Below, in pieces: positions 9,688 to 21,900 of a stretch of 64,000 nt of DNA (its first letter is position 1; every line of letters starts with the position of its first letter). Under the pieces are notes generated by a model, which saw nothing but the letters and a program-made list of their open reading frames with translations, searched no databases and had not been told where the DNA came from. Source of the stretch: Manihot esculenta (taxonomy: Eukaryota; Streptophyta; Magnoliopsida; Malpighiales; Euphorbiaceae); contig NC_035169.2 in the NCBI RefSeq assembly GCF_001659605.2, positions 11,646,816 through 11,710,815 of the forward strand, given 5' to 3'. Made by a program: the position numbers and the translations under genes.

Positions 9688-11208
9688 TTATTGCTGGTAA
9701 TATCCTATAACAGTCATCTTCATTGCTGTCGCAGTGAGAAGATGCCGGATTTTTACTGGAGGATGACGTACTTGACGCTGTCGACTCCGATTCCGAACTT
9801 GACTGTTTTTTAGGCTTTCTTCTGATAGATTTTTTCTTTGGAGCTTTTTACTGGAAGAATGCTTTGACGATTCTTTACTACTGGACTTTCTTTCCTGCTT
9901 TAGTTCCTCAGACTTTATTGTTTCTCCTGAGCCCAATTGGCTGAACATCTGTTGACATATCATTTTATATTCCTCAGGAGTTTTAGCTGCTACGAGCCTG
10001 GCTTGACATTGGGCCTTTTGGGCTCCAAATGAAGACTCTCCTTGCAGGGCCAGTTTACTAACATAAGAGATTGTGGGAAACTGGGCTTTTTTAAGAATCC
10101 AATTTTTTACAACAATTTCAGTGGTGGAATTTTTGAATGATCCCCACCATTTTACTTTGTGCTTTTTTACTATAGCTGGAATATTTAATTCTGTTGTATA
10201 CTGAAAATCAAAATACCATTGATATACCCATGGAATAAAAAACTGGGTACAAAAATACATTAAAGGGGATATATATTTTTCATCTTGGTGCAGTTTATAA
10301 TTGGTTTTAAAATACTGATAAACCTGGAGTACTTCTGATGACAGGACTTCGTCAGTAATACCCCTATACTGCCACCATTTTAAAAACCAATTAGGAAACT
10401 TGGCAGTGGTTTTAATATTCTGTTGATCAAAATACACCAACCACGAGTGGGCAGCAATTGGATTTTGAATACAAAAAACATTTTTCCATGCATCGATATA
10501 ATCAAAATAGTTATATGAGGTAGAATACTTCCTTAAAGTTTTAAATGATATTTTAGTGTATAAACTTGAGATCGGCCAATCTTTTGGATGGACGACCCGT
10601 TTAATTTGAATAGACGAATATGCTATAACTCCTTTATGATTTTTATCAAAAGTATGTTTTATTTTAGCTGAACCTGTTTCTTCTAAAATACTTTGATAAT
10701 ATTCTTGAGGTTTGAAAATATCTTTTGGCGTGAAATACCAATTCTCATGATAATTTTTTCTAATTAGTTCCCAAGGATTTATATCATTAAAACCATGTTC
10801 TATTTCTATCTCAAATTCTGAAATGCCTTTTAAAAACCATTTATGAATTCCAGAATTATAACCTTGGGAGGATTGGATTTTTGGCAAACCCACAGCCTTC
10901 AACGGATTTGATAAGTCTTTACTGTCTACCGTTTGAGACAGACTATCCGTACCATAAGCGGGCACAATCGCTTTAGTTTTAGAAGCCATACCTGAGTCCC
11001 CCGAAGAGGATGCCATATTTTGTAGAGCTTTAATAACTTCTGGCGATTTACTCAATTCTTCTATCCATCTCTTTAAATCTTCTGGGTTTTTATCTTGGGT
11101 TTTTTGGGTTTTATTTAGGTCTTCTGAATGTTCAGAGAGGGCTTTAGGGGTAGAGCTTGGGCTTGGACTAGGTTTTTCTTCCTTCTGCTTATTTTTCTTC
11201 CTTCCCAT
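9688..11208 (-). CDS. Viral second frame (ORF2-type protein, function unknown), unbroken
   Basis: A 506-residue frame starting at ATG 11206-11208 (MGRKKNKQKEEKPSP) and overlapping the end of the RT frame by 20 bases in another frame. The N-terminus is basic and Ser/Pro-rich, the middle (about residues 120-390) is rich in Trp and aromatics (FPNWFLKWWQYRG, FFIPWVYQWYFDF), and the C-terminus is a Ser/Lys/Arg-rich tail. No membrane segment or enzyme motif is evident. Florendoviruses carry a second ORF of unknown function after RT-RNase H, which matches position and size. It has no internal stop although the main polyprotein frame has several. Confidence 0.65.
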   Translation of the reverse strand: MGRKKNKQKEEKPSPSPSSTPKALSEHSEDLNKTQKTQDKNPEDLKRWIEELSKSPEVIKALQNMASSSGDSGMASKTKAIVPAYGTDSLSQTVDSKDLSNPLKAVGLPKIQSSQGYNSGIHKWFLKGISEFEIEIEHGFNDINPWELIRKNYHENWYFTPKDIFKPQEYYQSILEETGSAKIKHTFDKNHKGVIAYSSIQIKRVVHPKDWPISSLYTKISFKTLRKYSTSYNYFDYIDAWKNVFCIQNPIAAHSWLVYFDQQNIKTTAKFPNWFLKWWQYRGITDEVLSSEVLQVYQYFKTNYKLHQDEKYISPLMYFCTQFFIPWVYQWYFDFQYTTELNIPAIVKKHKVKWWGSFKNSTTEIVVKNWILKKAQFPTISYVSKLALQGESSFGAQKAQCQARLVAAKTPEEYKMICQQMFSQLGSGETIKSEELKQERKSSSKESSKHSSSKKLQRKNLSEESLKNSQVRNRSRQRQVRHPPVKIRHLLTATAMKMTVIGYYQQ

Positions 11209-12451
11209 TTTTCTGTAGAAATTCTCGAGTTAGAAAATCAGGTATATTATTACTACTTCCTTTAATGTACTCAATTTCAAAATAAAAAATACTCAAAATA
11301 GCTTGCCATCTAGCAAAAATCTGTTTAGAGGCAAGGTTTTTAACATCTTTCTTTAAAACATCCTTTGCCGATTTACAATCAATTCTGACTAAAAACTTTT
11401 GATTTAACAAATCAGACTGGAATTTATTTATACAAATCACAATACTCAAAATTTCTTTTTTAATAGTAGAATAATTTAATTCGGCCGAATTCCAATGTCC
11501 TGACGTAAATTGAATTATATTTTCTTTACCATTTATCTGCTGTTTTAAAATTCCTCCATATCCTAGGTCTGAAGCGTCCGTCTCTACTATTTTAAAAGCT
11601 TCTAGATTAGGAAGGTATAAACATGGGATTTGCTTTACTAATGATTTTATGTGTCTTATAATGCTGGTATGTTCTTCGGTCCATGGTCCAGCATTTTTCT
11701 TAAGTCTATCATGTAATGGTTTTATCATTCTATTTAGATTAGGATAAAAATCTATGACATAATTTAAACATCCCAAAAATCTTTGTAACTGAGTTTTATT
11801 GGTTATTTCATTTGGGAATTTATCTCCAAATACCATTGTCCTTTCAATGGGTTGGATTTTACCTTGTTCTATATAGTGTCCTAAAAATCTAATTTTAGTT
11901 TGGAATAAATTCATTTTAGTTTTACTTATGGCTAACCCATTCTTTTTTATTATCATACAGAATGTCCTTAGATGTTTAAAATGTTCTTCTATAGTCTGGC
12001 TAAAGACCAATATATCATCTATATAAACTATACTGAATTTTGAATAAGGATTAAATATATCATTCATAATTCTTTGAAATTCTGAAGGAGCATTCTTTAA
12101 TCCAAAAGGCATCACATTCCATTCATACTGTCCAAAAGGGACTGTGAATGCTGTTTTATATCTATCATTAGGGTGAATCTGAATCTGCCAATATCCTGAT
12201 TTCATATCAAATTTACTAAAAATATTTGCATTAAAAAACCTATTTAAAAGATCTCTTTTATTAGGAATTGGATACCTAATCCATTTTAATGCTGTATTTA
12301 ATGGTTTATAATTTATAACTAACCTTGGTGTACCTCTTTCTATCTCTGCACTTTTATTAACATAAAAAGCTGCACATAACCATGGATTTCTTGATTTACT
12401 TATTATTTTTTTATCCTCTAACTCCTTTATTTCTTTTTTACAATGTTCCAT
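11189..12451 (-). pseudogene. Viral polyprotein, RT-RNase H region (open for 420 codons)
   Basis: Pararetroviral reverse transcriptase and RNase H. Visible blocks are RLVINYKPLN (about residues 42-51), KFDMKSGYWQIQIHP, MPFGLKNAPSEFQRIMNDIF, the catalytic YIDDILVF (about residues 148-155) and FLGHYIEQGKIQP. RNase H follows with ETDASDLGYGG (about residue 290), the Glu of IKKEILSIV, and the terminal Asp of NNIPDFLTREF. This piece has no stop, but it is the end of a longer polyprotein frame with in-frame stops TAA (12452-12454) and TAG (12467-12469) just upstream. The sequence is more like petuvirus/florendovirus RT than Ty3/Gypsy, and no integrase follows. Confidence 0.85.
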
Positions 12452-13740
12452 TAATTATGGTGCCATCTAGATAGGTCTAGCCTTAGTTGAAATAGTTTTT
12501 TCATCAAAACCTTCTTCATAAGGCAGGTCTACTATATGTTGTCTCCTATTCCAGAAAGCATTAGGGTGATCTGCACATAATTCCTTTTCCATATGTTCTT
12601 TTAAATTCTTTATCTTCTCTTTTATATTTTCTTTTTCTAACTGAGTTTTAATTCTATTAAAATGTATACTATTCCTTAAATCCTTTAAATCTTCTGATTT
12701 AGATTTTATTATGGAATTTATTTCCATTGTCCTAATGGAATGTGCCTTGATCAGATTAAAATTTTTTCTCTTAGGTTTTTCTATGAAGTCCATTTTAATC
12801 CTTTTACCATTTGTTTTAACTTCTATACAATCCTCTTTTACCAAATAGGGTGTTATTAGATTTATAAACGGAGTTCCTAGTATTACTGTGTGATTTATCT
12901 GTTATGATAATAAAAATACAGTTTTTATTTCTAAATCCTGATTTACAATTAATGCTTTTGTCTTCCCTAAGATATTTAGACTAGTTTTATTTGCTGTTTT
13001 TAATTTTTCTTTAGTCTCCTGCCAAAACCTTTTAGGTACTAAGCTTGACTTTATACAATTTAGGTCTGCTCCTGTATCAAATAGTGCTATAGTATCTATA
13101 TTAAAGTCTTCTGATAACTTAATTGTTAATTTTATCAAATATTTTCTAGAAGTTATTTCCTGTAGTAATAATATAAAATTATTATCTATCTCTTCACTTT
13201 CTAACTGATTTATTTTATCATCCTCTTCCTCATCCTCATTCTCCTCATTAGTCGAAGATGATTCAGAAATTAATTGTTCTTCTAAAAATTTTATTTTCTT
13301 TGAATCCTTCTGAAGCTGATTCCTTAATTCTTTTACTTCACTTTTTATTATCCTGATTTCCTTTTGCAAATCTTCTATAGATGCTGTCTTCTTTGGTTTT
13401 TTGTTTTTACTTAATATTTTAGTTAAATCATAAGTCTGTTTTTCTATTTTAGGACCAAAATTTTTAACCTCTTCCGATTCATCAAAACTTTTAATTAATT
13501 TTTTAAGAAATTTTTCTTTAGTAGTACTATCCTCTATACTATTTACTAATTCCAATAATGAACTTTGTTTTTTAGTTAAAACATTTATTGAATTTTCTGA
13601 CGAGCTAGTTCCTAACTCATCTATCTGATTCTCATTGTCTGAAAGATCTGACTCTGTAGTTTCTGAGTCTATATATAACTCCTGGATTTTATTTATTATT
13701 TCTTCGTCTAATTCTAACTCATTTAATTTTTTATTAAACT
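12452..13740 (-). pseudogene. Viral polyprotein, aspartic protease region
   Basis: Same frame as the RT piece. A Glu/Ser/Asp-rich stretch and a coiled-coil-like segment (about 13555-13210) precede the protease, which shows IALFDTGADLNCI (about 13050-13090) as the DTG active site. A TAA stop lies at about 12902 after FLLS, and further stops at about 12467 and 12454 separate it from RT. All are single-base disruptions with the frame preserved on either side. Protease would cleave the polyprotein. Confidence 0.75.
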
Positions 13741-14953
13741 TACAAAACCTAGATGTATGGCCTTTCCTATTACAATTATAGCATATTAAATCTTTAAACG
13801 ATTTTTTATTCTGAGCTTTATTTACTGGTGCTTTCCTTCTATATTTTTTATAGGGTTTATAATTTTTCTTCTTATAGTATTATTCTTTACTAGGTCTTGC
13901 TATATATTTCTTTTTATAATACTGATCCTTCTTATAATATTTTCTAGGTTTAGATTTAAAACACTGACCATTACATATTTTATCCTGACTTATCCCATAA
14001 TCAAATTATTTACAAAAAGATCCTAACTCCTTCCTAGTTTTATGCATTTTGTACTTTAGAGTTCTTTGTAACTTTAAATCATGACAAATTTGCAATCCTT
14101 CCTTCTGAATTATACTTACTATCTGTCCATATGTTAATTTACTATAAGGTATCAGATTTCCATATTGGTTCTTTATATGATTTCTTACTTTCTCTCCTAA
14201 GAAATAAAGAAGTCCTGCTAAGAACTTTCCTTTCCAAAAGTCTTGATTTGAGTCTTCTCTTAACATTAATCTTATTAGAAATGTGGTTTTATAATACTGA
14301 AAATTACTTAATTTTTTACATTTTAAATTACTTAATAACTCAGCATTTTTATCTTTTAAGAGGGATGGGTCTCCTATAAAATCTAATGAAATTGTTAAAA
14401 TTAATGTGGATATTGCATCCTGGATAGCTTCTCCTAATTCATTATATATAGGTTCTCCTTCACTATCTACTTGGACTGAATTTAAAATTTCTAACTGCTG
14501 CATATCAGTTAGATGGTAATCCCACCATCCTTTTAATTGTCCTGTAAATCCTGCTACTAATATTTCAACTATTACTCTATCTGAAGCAAAAGACTGGGTT
14601 TTATATGCATTTGTTGCCATCGTCATCTGTTGTAATAAACTTAAAATATTATACTCAGACTATCCATCTATATTCCATTCGTAGACTGTCGAAGCATTAT
14701 ATTTAAACTGAGAGGTACTAATTGGTTTATCTAATAATCCTAGGTCTAGTGCCCTACTTACTATTTCCCTATGTGATATAGGATTTATTTCAAATTGCTT
14801 TATATCTTCTGACTCTGGCTGGCTTAAACTATTGTCACTATTTGAGTTTGACTCTTCTTCTTCTATTACATTTATATTCTTGGACTGGGGTGTCTCTAGT
14901 GCTACATTCTTGGTAGACTCTGAAGACTCTATCTTACTTAACTGGTCTTTCAA
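13741..14953 (-). pseudogene. Viral polyprotein, coat protein with zinc finger
   Basis: The capsid core (about 14626-14006) contains GQLKGWWDYHLTDMQQLEIL and FWKGKFLAGLLYFLGEKV, typical of plant pararetrovirus coat proteins. It is followed by a Lys/Tyr-rich basic tract and a CCHC finger CYNCNRKGHTSRFCK (13742-13786). Stops interrupt the frame near 14660 (after EWNIDG), at about 14006 (after GSFCK) and about 13880. An acidic Ser/Glu-rich region (14953-14750) precedes the core, as is common in this family. Confidence 0.75.
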
Positions 14954-15925
14954 ACTCTGTAAAAATTCATTTTTATTACCTTTTAATTCCTTCTGACTTG
15001 AACTAGATATCTGATATGGTTTAAATATATGTGGCTTTATCTCTTTTTTCTCTTCTATCTCTACATCTTTTTCTTTTAATATTTTTTCTATCTTTTTTAA
15101 CTGAGTACCTATACATATTAGGCTTGCATTACTAAAATTATTTTGTTCTATGACCTTTTTATCTGTGTCATTTTCTTTAGCTACCTTATATGGTGCACAA
15201 ATTACTTCACTATCCCCATGCTTTATTTTACTAATTGTTTTAGGTGGAAACTCACTCTGAATTACCTTGTCATTTACAATCCATTATGGCCTTTTATCTC
15301 TTTCCGCTATCGGATTTATACTTTTCTTTTTAGTTAACTTAAACCATTCAAAAAATCCTATTTCTTCCTTATTCTGACTAATATAATCAAGATATTCTTC
15401 CTTTAAGTCTTCAAACTTATATCTTTTAACTATTTTATTTAGTTTATTTAGATTTTTTGTCTTTGTTATTTCTTTTAGAAATTTCTTTTCAATTTTTTCT
15501 TTACTAAGAACATTCAATTCCCTATTTATATTATTTATATTTTCTGTAATAGCAGATGCTAAAGGTGATGATGGGGATGAAGGAGCTATCTCAGCCTGCT
15601 GATTTAAATAATTTTCTACCGGATTATATACTGCCTGGGGAACTGAAGAACTATAATCTACTCCTTTCATTTTAAGCTGTCTATCTGGGATATCTGATGT
15701 AGAAAACATGAGTTTTACTATGGTCTGGATTACCGGTTTAGGTTCATCTCCTTTATATGTAGCATATATAACTGAGGGTAGGTTTGAGACTCTACCTATG
15801 TCTTCTGTTACTTTTGAGGATGAAGATCCTGTATACCTAGTACTTGCACTCCTATTAAATTTTAATGATACTTTACCATCTTCAAATTGTTCAATTTTAC
15901 TTAAATTTGTATTTGGTTTTACCTT
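14954..15925 (-). pseudogene. Viral polyprotein, linker between movement and coat proteins
   Basis: Continues the same frame. The segment 15709-15284 is hydrophilic and Lys/Glu-rich (KFLKEITKTKNLNKLNKIVK), probably helical. There are stops at about 15926 (after PPREP) and about 15284 (after ERDKRP). I recognise no catalytic motif. It corresponds by position to the movement-protein C-terminus and the spacer before capsid. Confidence 0.55.
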
Positions 15926-16531
15926 TTATGGTTCTCGTGGAGGAATTACTCCTTCTAATATCCATTCATCTGGCAAGGTTATGACTCTCCACTGGATTGT
16001 TTTAGGAATTACCGTATTAGTTTTAGTTAAGTCTGTCTGCAGAAATCTTGTCTCTCCTAACTTAGGTTGTAATTTATATTTAGTTCCAAAGGCTGAATTC
16101 ATAGCTTTATAATGAATTTTATATATCAATGCTATCGGGATGGAACCCTGTTTCATCCTATAATTATGAGTTTTTATTTCTAAGACAATACTTTCTAATA
16201 TATTTAAATCATTTAATGAAATAAATATCTGGATATACTTCAAAGGATATGGGTCCTTCACTTAAGCTTGTCTCAACAGATCCTAACAGAGAATCCTGAA
16301 AATTTAAAAATCTTGCATCTCTTACTACTGCTAATATACTAGTGTTTAATCCTTCTCTAGTTAAAGGTTTTATACCTACTTGAATCAATCCTATATGAAT
16401 GTACTTATATTTTTTACTCCTATGATGACTTAATGTTTTTTGCGATAAAAGTGTCATTCTCTCAAAAGGTTTACTTAGTTGAAAATCTCTTTCCTCAGTT
16501 TTTATAACATAATACGTTTTAAAAATATTTA
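15926..16531 (-). pseudogene. Viral movement protein, C-terminal larger part
   Basis: Two overlapping frame pieces (16655-16209 reading in from the Tekay LTR, and 16261-15926) belong to one protein but are offset by a frameshift in a T/A-rich stretch near 16205-16235. The second piece has ALIYKIHYKAMNSAFGTKY, resembling the conserved core of caulimovirid 30K-type movement proteins, which carry virions through plasmodesmata. The N-terminal 60 codons lie at 26420-26599, separated by the Tekay element inserted at ATTTA (16527-16531 and 26420-26424). Confidence 0.7.
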
Positions 16532-18878
16532 TGTAACGACCCGAAAATCGGACCGCTACCGGCGCTAGGATCCAGATCGGCTTAAGGCCGCCGGGACCCG
16601 TAGCAAGCCTGACATGTAACTTGTAAACCTGTTTAATCCCATACATGATCAACAATCATACATAAAAATTAAAACTTTTCTTTCATACATTATATCATAC
16701 ACCAAACTCAACCTGTGCATGCACTGAACATAGCCATAATCATAAACTAGACCCCTCTGTGGGATCTCATCAATGCCCCCAATGGGTGGCATAACATGTG
16801 TTGAGTTGGTTAAACATAATCAACAATAAACATAATCAACAATAAACATAATCAACAATAAACATTAAGATCATGTATCAACAAGGGATTACAATAAACT
16901 ATGGTCAAGCACACTTCCAAACCTCAGAATCATTATACATAACATAACTATTCAACTTTACATCATCTTACAATTTATCATGTCCACTTTCTATCTATTA
17001 CAAACACATGACTTTACTCTTCTTGACTTCTCTGCCTAGCCCGTACCTGCAATCCTGGGGGATTAGGGAAAAGGGGTGAGCTACTAGAGCCCAGTGAGCA
17101 GAATAATAGAAAACAACATTTAAAATATCATGCCATCATGTAATGCAACACATCACAACTTATCACATCTCGGATGGTATTGTCACCGATAGTCCTCTAC
17201 ATTCCAAAGTGCCGGGACGTAGAATGGGTACAACCGGTCTTTCTCTTAACATAACATATCATAACATACCAATGTGCCAGGGACGTAGAATGGGTACAAC
17301 CTGGACTTTCTCTTACATAGTGCCAGGGACGTAGAATGGGTACAACCTGGACTTCCATACCATATCATGCCGTAACATCATCATCATATCATATGAGGAC
17401 TAAAGGGTCATCCAATAACCAATCCACAACAACATCATAAATGCAATGCAACATATTCGTGATTTCTAATGCAAACAACCTAGTTCATCGCATGGCATTC
17501 ATGATGCATGAACATGCTCAAAACTTTATAATTTATTTGCTTTAAATCGTAAAGGTTTATTCTACTCACCTCTGGCAGAAGCTCTACTAACTCAGAAGCA
17601 GCTGAACTCACTGCTGGGGTCCTCGGTTCCTCGGGTCCGAACCTACACAGGTCGACTCAAATGAGGGACCAAACAACTAGAACATAACTCTAAAAACATC
17701 CCCCAAAAATCCCCTAAAACACCTCAAAACAATCATGCAAAAACATGCAAAGGAGTCCTGGACAGGGCACTTTCGGCGGCAGGTTCGGCGGCCGAAAGTC
17801 CCTCCAGAGCCGAAAGTCAGGCAGGTTCGGCGGCACCTTCGGCGGCCGAAACTCCCAGACAGAGACGAAAGTCTCATTTCGAGGGCAGGCTTCGGCAGCC
17901 GAAAGGCTGCCTCCCCAGCCATGTTCGGCGGCCGAAAGTCCTTCGGCTGCCGAACCTGGTTTCTACCAAAGGGCAGAAACTTGGCTCCCTTTGCACATAT
18001 CGCCTCCAAACCTACCAAACATGCATCAAACCTATTCTAAAACACACAAACACAAGCATACATGTTCCTAGGGGCCTCAAAACAACATAAACCCCCCTCT
18101 ACAACACATCAAGCATCCACATTGTTCAAGAACACACATTAAACCCACAAACGCAACCATAACCTAAACATGCATTCTACCCCCATAGATCTACTTAAAA
18201 CTTACTTAAAACATGCAATGAGCTTAAGATCGGCTCTTACCTCTTGAAGATCAAGAGAGAGACGACCTAAAACTCGGAGGTGGGAGAGATTGGGTTCTTG
18301 AACCTCCAAGCTCCAAAACTTTGCTCAAAAGCTCAAATCTTCAAAACAAAGCTAAAACAAATGAAAATCTTGAAAGATCTAGAGGAAGAACATCAAAGAT
18401 TGGTGAGGAACAGCGGAGAACTCACCTTGGCCGAAAATGGGGAAAAAGCTCGCCCGTTTTCGGTTAAGGGACCCTTTTATAGTGGCTGGCCAGGTCACGT
18501 TCGGGGACCGAACGTGCCTCCGCATGCATGCCATGTTCGGCGGCCGAACTTGAGGTTCGGCGACCGAACTTGAGGTTCGGCGACCGAACTTGAGGTTCGG
18601 CGACCGAACCTGGGCTTCCCTCACTTATGCCTTCGGTGGCCTAAGGCTCACCCGAAATGCATGCATGTTCGGCGGCCGAACTTTGAGTTGCGGCGGCCGA
18701 ACCTGAGTTTTCCTCCAAGGTTGTTTTTATTCAAAAACTCATTTCCTCTTTACTTAAAATCATCAAAACATTTAAAACATTTCATGAAAACATGGTTTTA
18801 CCCTTCTAGAGGTCTCCGACACCCGAGATTCCACCGGACGGTAGGAATTCTGATACCGGAGTCTAGCCGGGTATTACA
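16532..18878 (-). repeat. 3' LTR of the full-length Tekay element
   Basis: 2,347 bases, about 100 longer than its 5' partner. The excess is largely two local tandem expansions: a 16-base unit in three copies (16815-16862; one copy in the partner) and a 20-base unit CGAACTTGAGGTTCGGCGAC in three copies (18545-18604; none in the partner). Otherwise the pair is nearly identical. Minus-strand TATAAAAGG lies at about 18473-18482. Confidence 0.95.
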
Positions 18879-18915
18879 TTCTCCCCCCCTTAAGAACATT
18901 CGTCCCCGAATGTTC
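18879..18915 (-). other. Polypurine tract and preceding hairpin
   Basis: On the minus strand a run of G residues (AGGGGGGGAGAA) ends directly at the 3' LTR and would prime plus-strand synthesis. Just upstream, GAACATTCG/CGAATGTTC forms a perfect 9-base-pair stem with a 4-base loop (18894-18915). The same hairpin is present at 37646-37667 and, with one change each, at 48377-48398 and 57044-57065. Confidence 0.8.
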
Positions 18916-18950
18916 CTCAACTAGCACATAAAACTCACAAGAGACTAACC

Positions 18951-21900
18951 TCAGAAAAGATAAGGGTATTGCTGGAGCATGGACTCCCGTGTCTCCCAAG
19001 TGCATTCTTCCATATTGTGGTGGTTCCAAAGGACTTTCACCATCGAGATTTCCTTGTTTCTCAGCTTTCTGATCTGGGTGTCTATGATCCGCACTGGTTG
19101 CTCAACATAGGTGAGATCCTCTTGGATCTCCACATCAGGCTCACTAAGAACCTTGCCCGGATCTGACACAAACTTCCTCAACATTGAAACATGGAAAACC
19201 GGATGGATTCTTGCCATTGAAGCAGGCAAATCTAGCTTGTACAACACATTCCCAATCTTCTGCAAGATTTCAAAGGGTCCGATGTATCGTGGGGCTAGTT
19301 TACCTTTCTTCCCAAAGCGAACCACTCCTTTCATTGGAGACACCTTGAGCAATACCAGATCCCCCTCCTGAAATTCTACTTGCCGTCTGCGGATGTCTGC
19401 ATAACTCTTCTGTCTGCTTGAAGCTGTCTTGATTCTTTCTCTGATTATGGGTACCACCCTGCTGGTGATCTCTACTAGCTCAGGCCCTGCCAAGGCGTTT
19501 TCTCCAACTTCCTCCCCGCACTTCCTCCCATATAAAGCTTCATATGGAGCCATCCCGATGCTAGCATGATGGCTGTTATTGTAGGCAAACTCCACCAAAG
19601 GTAGATGCTGCCTCCAAGAACCGCCAAAGTCCAGCACACACATTCTGAGCATATCCTCGATAGTCTGGATGGTCCTTTCGGACTGTCCATCCGTCTGGGG
19701 GTGGAAGGCAGTACTGAAATCCAACCTGGTACCCATGGCATTCTGCAGACTCCGCCAAAACCTGGAGGTGAACTGAGGCCCTCTATCCGACACTATTGAA
19801 ATAGGAACCCCATGCAGCCTGACGATCTCATCCACATACACCTGCGCCAACTTGTCCACAGAATAGCCACTCCTGACAGGGATGAAGTGAGCAGATTTGG
19901 TGAGTCTATCCACAATCACCCATATGGAGTCCAATCTGTTGGACGTCGCCGGTAACCCCACTACGAAGTCCATAGCTATATTCTCCCATTTCCACTCTGG
20001 AATAGGTAGCGGGTTAAGCATTCCAGCCGGCTTCTGATGTTCCAGCTTCACCCTCTGACACACTTCGCAGGCTGACACAAACTGTGCCACTTCTTTCTTC
20101 ATCGCTGGCCACCAATAAACTTTCTTCAGATCTTGATACATCTTGGTGGCCCCGGGGTGAACGCTGTATCTTGCATTATGAGCCTCTCTCATAATGTCTC
20201 CTTTTAGCCCTATGTCATCTGGTACACACAATCGACTCCCATACCCCTTACTGTCAAATCTGAACTCACTGTCCTTGCCTGACTGAACAGTCCTGGCAAT
20301 CTTCACTAACTCTGGGTCCTCATGCTGTTTCTGAGCTACTTGCTCCAGAAACACAGGTGTCACTCTCATCTGGGCCACTAAAGCACCTGTACCAGACAAC
20401 TCCAACTGTAGATCTTCATCAATGAGCTTGTAAAACTCCTTCACCACTGGTCTCCTTTCTGCCATGATGTGGGATAGACTGCCTAGTGACTTCCGGCTTA
20501 GGGCGTCTGCCACAACATTCGCCTTACCCGGATGATACTGAATCTTGCAATCATAGTCGCTCAGCAGCTCTACCCACCTTCTCTGTCTCAAGTTCAAATC
20601 TCTTTGACTCAGGATGTACTGCAGGCTTTTATGATCTGTGAAGATCTCACATTTTACCCCATAGAGGTAGTGCCTCCACATCTTGAGTGCAAAGATTACT
20701 GCTGCCATCTCAAGGTCATGTGTGGGGTAATTCATCTCATGCTTCTTTAGCTGCTTAGAAGCATAAGCGATCACCCTCTCATTCTGCATTAGTACACAAC
20801 CCAGTCCCACACGGGACGCATCACAGAAGACTGTAAAGTCCTCATCACTAGATGGCAGAGCTAACACTGGTGCTGAAGTCAACCTCTTCTTAAGCTCTTC
20901 AAGACTCTCTTCGCACTGGTCGGTCCACGCAAACTTCTGATTCTTCCTGGTCAACCTGGTCAGAGGAGCTGCTATTTTCGAGAAGTTATGAACGAACCTC
21001 CTGTAGTAACCTGCCAAATCCAAGAAACTCCTGATCTCCGTCATTGAAGTGGGTCTAGGCCAGTTAGCCACAGTTTCTACCTTTTTGGGGTCCACCTCTA
21101 TCCCATTCTCTGACACTGCATGCCCCAAGAACGAAATGCTCCTCAGCCAGAACTCACACTTAGAGAACTTGGCATACAAGCCATGTTCCCTCAAGGTCTA
21201 CAGAACCAACCTCAGATGATGGGCATGCTCCTCTGCATTCCTGGAATACACCAAGATATCATCTATAAAGACAATAACAAAGTGATCCAGGTATTGGCTA
21301 AACACTCTGTTCATGAGATCCATGAATGCTGCAGGGGCATTGGTTAACCCGAACGGCATTACAAGGAATTCAAAATGCCCATATCTGGTCCTGAAAGCTG
21401 TCTTCGGCACATCCTCCTCCCTTATCCTTAGCTGATGGTACCCCGATCTCAGATCTATTTTGGAGAAACAACCTGCTCCGGCTAGCTGGTCAAATAGATC
21501 GTCGATCCTAGGCAACGGGTACTTATTCTTGGTAGTGAATTTGTTCAACTGCCTGTAGTCGATACAAAGCCTAAGGGATCCATCCTTCTTTCTCACAAAC
21601 AAAACTGGTGCACCCCAAGGTGAGGTGCTCGGTCGGATGAAGCCCTTTTCTACCAGCTCTTGAAACTGTTCTTTCAATTCTTTCAACTCAGCTGGAGCCA
21701 TCCTGTAGGGAGGGATAGAGATCGGTCGGGTTCCAGGCATCAATTCTATCTCGAACTCTATCTCCCTAGCAGGTGGTAAACCTGGCAACTCGTCCGGGAA
21801 GACGTCTAGAAACTCTCTAACTACTGGCACCGAGGCGGGCTCTCTAACCTGACTGCTAAGCTCTCTCACATGAGCCAAATACCCCTGACATCCCTTCCTA

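Noticed and set aside
9525..9710. Plus-strand frame with Phe-rich stretch resembling membrane segments
   Set aside because: Antisense reading of a purine-rich Lys/Ser tail region of the viral second frame and promoter.
17677..18071. Overlapping open frames on both strands rich in RRPN, FGGRT and SAAEP peptides (also near 25289, 44685, 45831, 51074, 57806)
   Set aside because: They are by-products of the TTCGGC palindromes, which lack stop codons in most frames; they lie in LTR leaders and overlap one another on both strands.
19475..19799. Alternative-frame reading frames inside Tekay integrase
   Set aside because: Shadow frames of the well-supported gag-pol frame on the same or opposite strand.
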